Positions 25,514-36,017 of a stretch of 64,000 nt of DNA are shown piece by piece. A program made the position numbers and the translations under genes. This stretch comes from Lingula anatina (taxonomy: Eukaryota > Brachiopoda > Lingulata > Lingulida > Lingulidae). The notes beneath the pieces were generated by a model that had not been told where the DNA came from, did no database searches, and saw only the letters and a list, made by a program, of their open reading frames with translations. The first letter of the stretch is position 1. Every line of letters begins with the position of its first letter. The stretch spans positions 309,129 to 373,128 of the forward strand of contig NW_019775426.1 in assembly GCF_001039355.2 (NCBI RefSeq), written 5' to 3'.

Positions 25514-28500
25514 GTAAGTATATTTGATAGACAACCATTTAAAAATGATTTATCAGAACATGGAAACATTTATCCCAGACACAACAGGTGGAACGTCAGA
25601 AAAAAGTGTGGAAAACCGATATATTTAGTATTCCCCATAGACTGGGCTCTTCATTTATTTATTATTATTATTATTATTTTGCATTCAAAATGGTATGGTA
25701 TATGAAGGATTTGAGCCTGTATATGCTATATGTTAATTAAAAAATATCAGCTTTTTCCATTGCCTTTTTTTCTTAATTTATGTGTGAAAAATTAATAAAA
25801 AAGGTATTTTTAAGGCCTTAATTCTCCACAGCATTGCTGGCACGTACTGCAACTTCCTGGAGGCTTAATTACAGGATGCCGCAGACTAATTACTGCTAAG
25901 ATAATCTGATGAACTAAGTCATGAAGCCCTTAATTCTTCCTTCCTTATGAATAATAAGGATGTCCAAATATGGAAAGACATAAGCCAATTACATCAGTGC
26001 TGAGGTTTATTTAGTGTTGCTAATGTCTGTTTTTTTTTTAAAACAAAATCAGTACTTTCGAGCAATGGAGTCTTTCATAAAGTAGAAATAGGGCAGTGTG
26101 TTTTCATTTGGTTCTTTTCTCTCTCTCTCTCTCTCTGATACCCACAAACTCACTTGCTAATAGCATAAGCCATCTCTCCCTCCCAATTGCATATAATTCC
26201 CATCAGTATATCAATGTTTACCTCCCATCCCACCAACAAACTGCAAGTTGCAGCTATGTTTATCTGTGTTATATTGTGTGTGGCAGGTAAGATTAGGAGA
26301 TTAGGATAGGGGTAACGGGTTTTCTTTTTTTCGTGATGGCGTCTGAAATCCGTACTGGAACCTGAAAACTTTTTCTTTTGAAGGGATCCCACATTTATAA
26401 AGATTGGCAGCTCGCGAACCGCGATCCATTACGTAGGAAGTGACTCCATTGTCCCATTACTTTATCCATTATCAAACATTAGATCATAAAATGAACAAAA
26501 ATTTGATATATGAATATAAAGTCTTAGCTAATGATAAATACTGGTAATACAGAAATAAGAAGTTTACTGTTAACTGATGTGAAGCCAGCCTCTAATATAT
26601 CTGTGGAATATGCTGAAACTGATTTCATCCGTCCAAGAAGGTGGGCGAGTCAATTATCATCCCTACACGACATGGTATGGTGATGTTATAATGATGTCGT
26701 GGCTTTCTTACAGCTGAGTCTGCACTGAAAATTTTGTGTAGGAGGAAATCCCTGATCTTCCAGGTATTATTATAGGTGTTTAAGTGAGAGAACAGTTGGT
26801 CACTGTTTGACCCCTAATAATAGCCGGCGATAGGTAGGTCTTCTATGCACATGGAGGGGAAAGGGTTCCAAGTAGGTAACAACTTGATTATACCTCTTTG
26901 GAGTGGTCCTTTAAGAACCAGTGCTCAGGGGGGAATGCAGGTAAGAAATCCATGGCAAGTGCTGGTTGTGTAATCATCTTTGGCCCTGTTGAGGCTTATG
27001 CATAAAGATTTTACACACCTGTAGGATTTGAGTCTACAGCCGTGGGAAGTAGGGGAAGAAATCTGGTAGTGTTTTACCCAGTTAAAACAAGTGGCACATG
27101 TTAGGTGCAGACTTTTAAGTCAGGCGTGATTTGGAAGGAGTTATTGCATTTATGAAATGCAGATGAAGGTTCTGGAAGAAAGTAATGTATTGGCAGAGGT
27201 TTTACGTCTGGCACAATTTACTTTCTTGTGTGAATGGTTGTTTTGGAGTTTCTCAGGGAGACTTGAACGTTTTGAAGCAAGTTGGATGTTGGAGGTTGTA
27301 TTCCACATGTGAACACTTAAATAATTTTCCTTAAAAAACAACTGCTTAATCTCACTTCCTCTTGTTTAAGTTGAAAACAAAATGCCAACAAACTTGAACC
27401 TGCTCTGTTGTTTTAGGATATTAGTTACAAAGTTTTTTTTTCCTTCAGCAATCTTTTATCAGTAAAAAAAACAGGGAAACTAATAAAAGCTGTAGATTAA
27501 TACTGAATTTAGACTAGCTCAAATTCAAAACCATTTTGGGTTTATATGAAGTCACCACTGTACCATCAAATTAAATGTACAAGGCAAAATGGTATATGTT
27601 TACAACCATTGGGACATGCTGTCTGCATATAGAAATGGCTACCTGCATCACAAATATACAAAACCACACAAATTAATCTGGTGTGATGAAATTGGGACCT
27701 AAAGGGATTTTACTTTTAAGAACATCCATCTGAACATACTTAATGTAGGCTGTCGGCTGGAAGAGAGAGTAGAACGAGAGACCATCCATCTTGGTGAATA
27801 GCAGAGTAGGGCCAAGGACAATCGAAGCAACAATGCATAACCAAAGAACGTCCTAAATGGATAAAGTGCGCGACTGCCATATAAATGTAATGATGAAATA
27901 CAGGCTGGGGTTATGTGGCATAGTCCCATAGTACTTTCTGGGCATTTTTTTATGTGAGGCAAAAAAGTTCTTTTAAGCCTGGTTTTCATTTGGATATCAT
28001 TCAAGAACTATTCTATGTGTCAGTTTACTGAAACAAATTTTTACCTCTTAAAAGGAAAAAAAAAATACTTGTTATACCACAGACATATTTGATTAGAAAT
28101 GTTCTCTAACAGGTGTGAGAAGAATGATGAAAAAAAAAAAGCAAACACCAAATTCAACTGAAAATTGCTTAGTAATCATATTAATCTTCATAGAGTTTGT
28201 GACAGGTTAAGATGATGGGGGATGTTTGACCCGGATCTTATTTCTTTAGTATTAAATGAACCCACCTGGACATTGTGGAGAAGCTCTGTGCCGAGGGCAA
28301 CAATATAGAGGGCTGCCAAAATTGTATGGCATTGATAAACTCCATTCTGCAAGCCTTTCAGCCTCTCAAGTATGCATTTCCTGCCCCTTGACCCTTGAGG
28401 CGGGAGGAAAAACAAGGTTTTCATCTCGGCTTTGCAAACCAAATTTGTAAAGCGGCCATTCATCCGCTAGGTCAATTTGAATGCATGGCAGAGTGCGTAA

Positions 28501-30430
28501 AGGAAGCTTGTGTTTGCTCACAGCCCATGTTGAAACTCACAATATTAATGTAAAGGGTATTTTGTAGGTTGGATAAAACGGTTTGTGTGTATGGATATGA
28601 CACATGAAAACACGGCCTATAGTTTTGAGTTGTGTGGGTGAGGGGAGTAGAATACACATCAGTTCACGCTCCAGCTCTGACTTCGAGAAAAAATTACTTC
28701 TTCTTCAGTGAATTGTTTGATAATACTGAGACCTTTATGGACTTTATAACAGTGCCTATTGAATTGCAGTGGCTTTTGGTGGCATGGTTTCTGAACGTCA
28801 CTTTTGCTGAGCAGTTCGCAGTTGTCATTGCTAATCCAATTTTTTTCACAAATCTTCAAATTTGTCAAAAATTAGAAGCTTGTTATTTCTGTTATATTGT
28901 ACCAATTTGACGTCACATCCTTAATTTAGCCATTAAGTTTTTTAGAATTCTGTCATTAACTTAAAAATTCCCAGAACTAGCTCATTCTTATCCTGTGCTA
29001 AACTGGATTATTTGCCTCACAGGTGGAGGTTTTAAGCCTCTCATCCTTTTTAAAATTTAGTTAATTATGTAATTATATCACTTCTTCAAGTTGTGAAATT
29101 GGAAAACCAACTGAAAGTTGTGAATCCTCCAGCCTAGCCATTGTAGCACACTAGTATATATATAAATCTAAGTTTTGAGGCTGGTTCTTTACTTAATCAG
29201 TTTGGGGCAGTCCACAACAGGAAATGGGAATTCTAAGGAGATGTAATCATCATCATCCCCTTTGGTTATTATTGTTATTAAAACGGCCTATCCCATTTAT
29301 CACTCTCAACATAAGATGGGCAGCAGCAGGAAAGGAAGGTTTACACTCAGTAAAATGGATCCATTCTTCAGCAGACATGAACTGAACCAGTGGGTGATGA
29401 AAGTACCAAATAGAAAAAATGGTACTTTTCAGAAGTCTTGCAGCATTTTTATTATTGATATTTATGTTAATGTAATAATTTTCTTCTTCTTTTTTTTTTC
29501 ATTGGACTTCATCAATAATTTGGGTTTGATTTTTTAAGTAACACAAATTAGACCATGTAAATGGGTGCAAACGCACTTCAACATTTTAAGTGCATGGATT
29601 CTGCAGCTATCCGATTTGCAGAACAATTCGATGTTTAGTTAATCCATTTATTCCCTGGCTCAACCTTTTTTCCCATTCAATAATTCAGTTAGATTTTTGT
29701 TTTGCTGGCTTGAATGCCCACGGGACCGCCAAGTGAATGGTTTAGGTTGATAATGATGATTCGTTTAGGTCTCCTTCAGTGACATCAGACATGGGGCACT
29801 TTGAGGTTGCTTGCGGGGAATCGTGCCGTGCGTTAAATTCCATTAAATAGCGCTGAAAGCTCAAACTGTTTGATTACTCGTTGTTTTGGTTCTCTTGCTC
29901 TCACAGTGCACTACAACTAAGTGATTTCCGGCAGCCTAGCTATTTTCCTGGTTTTATGCTGGTCCATTTTAATTCCAGCCACTTTTGTAGTCTGTGCATG
30001 TTTCTGAATGGTTATTAACACTCGTGTCAGTTGGCTATAATGGAAATGAGGACTCCTTTAGCTCTGCATCAAAAGGGAGTAGAATTCTGTGGTTTTGATA
30101 AAGAGGAAAAAAAAGTCGCGTGGGGAATATTTAAACAATCGGGTTTTCCATGCTTCTGACGTCTTTTGGTCCAAATGAATTTGGTCATGGGATTTAATGT
30201 GATTGGGTAGAATTAAGGTTTTGTTTTGACCGCAGATAAATTGAACCACACAATACAGTTTATCCACTGTGAGTGGTGATGGGTTATTTTCAGTCAAAAC
30301 ATAACAACAATGAAGTACATGTGCTATTTGTTGATACTTTGCTAGAAAAACAAGAACAATTGTATCTTGGATTTTATTTTTCTCCACTTCCACCACAATG
30401 TTTATGTTCCTGTTCCTTTGGTTATTTCAG
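25514..30430 (+). other. Intron 2 of the phosphatase gene
   Basis: 4.9 kb, GTAAGT donor, TATTTCAG acceptor, phase 1. It is not uniform: a motif-rich block lies at 25830-26000, and less AT-rich blocks lie near 28200-28470 and 29740-29960. Such blocks are where intronic enhancers would be looked for. A CT microsatellite lies at 26116-26137. No nested gene recognised. Confidence 0.9.
25852..25973 (+). promoter_or_regulatory. Candidate intronic enhancer (ETS, homeobox, CArG motifs)
   Basis: Over 122 bases there is an ETS-type site (CCAGGAAGT on the minus strand, 25852-25860), two TAATTA homeodomain cores (25866-25871, 25887-25892), a TAATCT Otx-like motif and a perfect CArG box CCAAATATGG (25964-25973), the binding sequence of SRF. 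ETS/TCF plus SRF is a classic ERK-responsive pairing. The motifs are seen in the sequence; enhancer activity is inference. Confidence 0.35.
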
Positions 30431-30765
30431 ATGAAGCCAGAGAAAAGGGCTGTGGCGTCCTTGTCCATTGCTTGGCCGGAGTCAGCAGGTCTGTCACCGT
30501 TACTGTCGCCTACCTCATGCAGCGCTGCCATCTATCTCTCAATGATGCCTACGACTATGTGAAGAAGTGCAAGCCCAACATTTCACCGAACTTTAACTTC
30601 ATGGGTCAGCTCTTGGACTTTGAGCGCCACCTCAGTACGAGTCCCGACTGGTGCAAGTGCGACTCCGACATTGCATGCAGCTGTCATCAGTACAAAAGGT
30701 ACTTTGACTCTCCCCGCCCATCCCCCAATTACAACAGCGTCAATGTGGAGGCTGTAGCATCATAG
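30431..30765 (+). CDS. MAP-kinase phosphatase, exon 3 (catalytic)
   Basis: Encodes residues 259-369 and the TAG stop. It contains the protein-tyrosine-phosphatase signature VHCLAGVSRS, with catalytic Cys272 and phosphate-binding Arg278, then the AYLM block and the conserved NFNFMGQLLDFE helix. All catalytic residues are present, so the enzyme should be active. The C-terminal tail is unusual: after residue 330 it holds CKCDSDIACSC (Cys333, 335, 341, 343), two CxC pairs that I do not recall from vertebrate DUSP6/7/9. The final stretch is Ser/Pro/Asn-rich. The acceptor at 30429-30430 restores the phase left by exon 2. Confidence 0.95.
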
Positions 30766-31895
30766 TCGTGCGACAATCAATAAAAAAAGTCACCAGTGGG
30801 AGCTGAAATCATCACCACCTACGCCATCATTTCCATTGATGCGGTCACAGATGCTCTCCCTCTACTGCCACCGTTTTACTCAAATTTAATAAATCATAAT
30901 GTGACTAAAAGAACATTCCACCGCTCTCCTAACACAGTGACTTGTTAGTTCTTTGGGGACTGATCAAGGTCGGGTCAAGGTCACCTAGGGGTCATCAGGA
31001 TTCTGTGTTACTCAGGAACACTGAAATTGTTTAACGTTAAATATATATTTAATCTCCATTGTGCATATGTCATCTTCACTGTATATACTGCATATTAGCA
31101 TTAGAGCACTCAGATTCAGTGGGGGTGCCTAAATTTCTATCACTGTGAGAGAACACGCAAATCTATAGTTATACTGTATATTGTGTTTGTATATCTGTCT
31201 GTTAAAAAGTGAACATTTACAGGTGCTTTGACTTCTTTATTTAAATGATAAACATCATCTTTGTCAGACAAAGAAGGATAAAAAAAAGTACAATTCAACG
31301 TATACATACTGTTTCACACAGTTCTTGGTTGCACTTAGTCAAAATAAGTTACAGAAAATTCAGTTAACCTTATTTAAGGTAGCTTTAGAAGTGATCTTGT
31401 CACTTCCGGAATTTTTTGTTATTCTTGTGATGTTTTTGCAGCCGCAGACCCGTAAGAAACTGTTTGGCAATGCCTTGGTGTAATTCATGGTAATGAGCAT
31501 AGATTCAATAGAGCCTTAGATGTGGTGGAAAGAAGGTAATTCTATACGCCCCTTTGCCCTGTATTGACGTCAGAGAGCAGGCAGGAGTTAACCATAACTT
31601 CTCTGCTGTAGAAAGGAGAGGCGATGCCACTGCGGAAATCCCCCATTAAGCCTACTCAGTTTATTTTTGGCAGAAATCTGAAGGCAAATAAAATACTCTT
31701 TCTCTTCTTGTTGAGAAAGGCATGCTTTGACTGAACTAAGTGCACACCCACTGTTGTTTTGACCAGCATATATCTTGTCTTCATCTTGTTCAAAGATCAG
31801 CAATACATTTTACATAGTTCTCTTGTACATTTGTTGTGTAAATATCAGACGATGTCGTTGTACATAGTGATATAAATAAACAAATTTTATAATTG
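30766..31895 (+). other. 3' UTR of the phosphatase gene
   Basis: AATAAA occurs 13 bases after the stop (30779-30784), at 30888-30893 and at 31875-31880. A perfect Pumilio-type element TGTAAATA lies at 31837-31844, shortly before the last signal. The most distal signal would give a UTR of about 1.1 kb. Alternative polyadenylation is possible. Confidence 0.5.
31875..31880 (+). promoter_or_regulatory. Distal poly(A) signal AATAAA
   Basis: Perfect hexamer, the last of three downstream of the phosphatase stop codon. Confidence 0.5.
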
Positions 31896-34800
31896 AAAAA
31901 ATTATTACCATCTTTGTTGTTCTTCAGACATATCTATTTTTACCCAGTTATTCATGACAAAAATAATATGAAATGGGGAAATGGGATCTGGGTTGAATAT
32001 GAATATTTATGTTACGCAGTGTTTTTTGTAGAGTTGATGGGCTGGAGAAAACACTGCTACTTGTGCAGACTGGAAATTATATTTTGGGAATCTGATTTAT
32101 ATACTATAAGAACACTAATGACCCAAGCAAGAACAAATGACAATGTACTTATATTTCACTTGGGGAGGGGGGGGGGGTAAATTAATGGTTTTGAATGAAA
32201 TGAAATGCCATAACGTGTTGAGCTGGCCAAATGCTTGTCAATGACAATATAAGAATAACTTAAAGGGCCAGGAAAACCCCTTCACAACTTTCCCAAAAAC
32301 TGGTCTTTAGATACACATATTACCTATACTTCAAATACCATGTATCCACCCTGATTTTCAGATTGAAGGCAATTCTCTTCTTCACAACACGCATTATAAT
32401 TCAGTCTTAGTAAACTTAGGACTCGGGGTACTGAGCAATCTGTATTCTGGACAGCAGTGATTAGTGATGATTCCTCTTGGCATGAATCGGTGAAATATTT
32501 AGGATTGACACGATTCGAAATGTTTTGTTCTTTCTTTAAAAAAAAACTGTTACACGATCTGCTTGTAAACAAACTCCTGCAGGTGTTTCATCTGCTCACT
32601 ATAATTTTTTGTTGTGCGCGTTTGTTGGAACAAGTTACCTGCAGGTTGCAAACTCAGAACACTAGCAAGGTCAAGGACACTTGGTATCAGTTTTGAACTG
32701 ATTCTGTTATCTTTCTGTGTGTGTTTAGTGTATGGTGTTCAGTGCAGGAGTTTTCAGATTTATAACGAGAGGAGACATTTCACCAGTGATTGAAAGCCTG
32801 TGCATTACCCACTTTTGAGTTCAACCATTTATTATGTGGCATATTATATGCATAAAAAATACAAACAAAAGGTTCAAAAAAGTCCTTCTAGTACACCTGC
32901 ACCATATAAAAGTGCAAAAAAAAAGAGGTTTAAAAATAGTCATCCTAGTATGCCTGCACCACATTTTAACAGCTTGTATAATGTGTCAAGAAAAAATCTA
33001 TTTCCACACACCTTATTATCTTATTTGTCACTATTACTTATGTAAGGTGCATGAAATTAATGAGAAAAATCACATTTTTATTAAAAGAACAGGACAAAGT
33101 TTGACATCATGTAGTAATAAAGGAGGAAGGATCTAGGATTTTTATTATGGAGATTACTTTTTTTAAAAGCCAGGAACTTGAGCAGAGGTTATATGCTCAA
33201 AAAAAGGGAAAATGGCACTGACTGTAAGATGGATGTCAATCTGCTGGTTATACATTTTGTAATGTAGATGAGGAATGCTAGCTCACAACAAATTATTTTT
33301 GGTTCTTATATGGAAAGGAATTGCATGTTTAAAATCACCAGGGATATTTTCATTGAGTGGCAACCGCAGATTCAATGTGTTACTCACTCCACTCCTCCCA
33401 ACAAGAAAAAATGATAATTGTTATAATAATCCATCATCTAAGCAATGATGAAATGGCTGAAATTGTCAAATAGTTTGCTTTTTCATCATCAAAAAGAAAT
33501 TGCTTTTCACATCTGTGGGAATTAAATTTCTAAAACCAGCATAAGCCTAAATTGCAGTTATATAGAGAACAGGAGGGACCAGACTTACAAAGTTTGCTTC
33601 TTTCAAAATTTACATCCAAAAATGGTAGTGTCTTTTAAAAAATCATTAGTTCCATCTCTAAATGTTCAGCAAAGACATGAATGTTTCTCCATATCAAGTA
33701 GGAAAAATATATATCTCAAAAAGGGGTTAATACTTGAGATGCAAATAGCATCTATCTGTCACATAGCAGCACAAGCCGACATCTATTTCTGTCCACTTTG
33801 CAATTCAAATGTCTCCATGGTGGCATGGACTGACTGATACAAGAACTAGTTGTGGGTCATAAAAAAAGGGGAAAAAATGCAGTGTTCACACATGCGGGGG
33901 ATCCAATGCTTCAGGTCCATTCTATTTCAGATGTGTTGTACTGTTTAGTAAATCACACATGTGTAAGGACACTGTGATGTAACAAATAATGAAATTTTAA
34001 TAGCCAGGTGATTTGAAAGCTGGCCATTACGTCATGCGTGCAGAGACAGCATAATTTCGGTCACCAAACGTGTCATCAAAACTAGAGTGAAAGAAAACTT
34101 TGGAGTCAGTCTCTTCAGTGTGAATGCACATAGCCTTACAAGCAGGGCCAAGGTGCTGCTCTGGTTCATGTCAACTATTGTGAAATACATTAGTGGTTTT
34201 GATAAGGGGGTCACTGATATAGTTGAGGGGCTCTTAAGGGGCAGGGGGTATCGTTTAGTTGTGGGGCCCCGGATATGGAGCTTTAACTGTTTTGATATAG
34301 TACATTTAGAACAGAGGGCATGTTGCTCTTTGGTGGGTTATTTCCTCACTTGTGAGGTACAAATTGGTAGTCTGTTCCTCAAAATTTTTATATGGATTTT
34401 AATATGGATTTTGTGAAATATAAGGACAAATATAGTAGGCACAATTTACCAAGTCAGATATCAAAGTTATTAAGTAGTATTAGATATAAGCTCAAGAATT
34501 GAATCCAATTTGTGAAGATGGTCCTAGATTTTTCTAGAAAAAAGTCTCTGATATCGATGTTGTGGTTCTGTCAGAATTTCCTCATTTATCATAGTAATTT
34601 AGGCTTACATTTACATTGGGGATTCTGATAGAGGCTTCTTCTATTATCTCAGTTAGGAAAGGGGATAAAAAATATTTCACAATCAGTGAAAAGTATTTTA
34701 AATATAGCAAAATGGGCTTCTATATTTTTGGTCTATTTCTACATATTTCCATCAAGTAATTAATTAGTTCTCTTTCTTCAACCACTCTTTTACTCATTCT

Positions 34801-35432
34801 GTTATATGTTATAACATTTTCCTTTTGGGGTTAGGAGGGGGGGGGGAGGAGGTGGTCAAAGTGAAACAGTTAAATAGGAGGAGGTATCAAATAGGACTAC
34901 AGTGAAGCAGTTTTATCAGTTTAACCACTTCAGATCTGAAAATAGTGTTTTATTTATGTGTAAGCACTATCAGAAGTTGGACACACTCAGTAATCGCTGT
35001 GCTTCCCATTTCATATTTATTATTTCAAAAAAAGCCCATAAATTTAACATAAAACTCTAATTATGTCACCAGCAATGGGATGTGCCTTATCACCTGTGTA
35101 ACCATAGGCGTGTTCAAACAAGGTTACCTTCAGACTGGGTATGGAATTTAAATTACATCATCACGATTACTGGAGGCTCATATCTGGACCCCATTTCACA
35201 CCTATAGGGGTTGATTTATACACATAAAATGGCAAAGCCAACTGAGATTCTTGCTGATTCATTGAGAAAAATTGAAAAAGGAATGTCCTTTATAAAACTG
35301 TCAGCCCTTATTACAACAATTTCAAGATTCTACTCACAGTAGTACTGTAACTACGGAATTTTAAAGTTCTAAAATTCTGATTATACATTACTTAGCCAAT
35401 TTAGCTGAGCCAAGCAGGTAAAATACATAAAG
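31896..35432. other. Intergenic, no recognised gene
   Basis: AT-rich. It contains a G-run at 32165-32177, an imperfect tandem duplication at 32870-32973 and a G-run near 34834-34847. Confidence 0.5.
32870..32973. repeat. Imperfect tandem duplication, 56-bp period
   Basis: The block aggttcaaaaaagtccttct...cctgcaccat recurs 56 bases later as aggtttaaaaatagtcatcc...cctgcaccac, with several substitutions. Confidence 0.65.
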
Positions 35433-36017
35433 CCAAACAATGCATTTAAAAAAAACGTTCAGGACCCCCCCCCCCNNNNNNNNNNNNNNNNNNNNNNNNN
35501 NNNNNNNNNNNNNNNNNNNNNNNNNNNNNNNNNNNNNNNNNNNNNNNNNNNNNNNNNNNNNNNNNNNNNNNNNNNNNNNNNNNNNNNNNNNNNNNNNNNN
35601 NNNNNNNNNNNNNNNNNNNNNNNNNNNNNNNNNNNNNNNNNNNNNNNNNNNNNNNNNNNNNNNNNNNNNNNNNNNNNNNNNNNNNNNNNNNNNNNNNNNN
35701 NNNNNNNNNNNNNNNNNNNNNNNNNNNNNNNNNNNNNNNNNNNNNNNNNNNNNNNNNNNNNNNNNNNNNNNNNNNNNNNNNNNNNNNNNNNNNNNNNNNN
35801 NNNNNNNNNNNNNNNNNNNNNNNNNNNNNNNNNNNNNNNNNNNNNNNNNNNNNNNNNNNNNNNNNNNNNNNNNNNNNNNNNNNNNNNNNNNNNNNNNNNN
35901 NNNNNNNNNNNNNNNNNNNNNNNNNNNNNNNNNNNNNNNNNNNNNNNNNNNNNNNNAAAAAAAAAAAAACCAAACAAAGCATTAAAAAAAACTCAGGGCC
36001 CCCCCCCCCCCCCCCCC
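35433..36017. other. Assembly gap (481 N) with the same sequence on both sides
   Basis: The N run spans 35476-35956. The left edge (ccaaacaatgcatttaaaaa..., ending in a C-run) and the sequence at 35970-36017 (ccaaacaaagcattaaaaaa..., ending in a C-run) are nearly the same 45 bases. The apparent open frames here are artefacts of the gap. Confidence 0.85.

Noticed and set aside
35440-35985. Long open frames across the N run
   Set aside because: They exist only because N codons are not read as stops.
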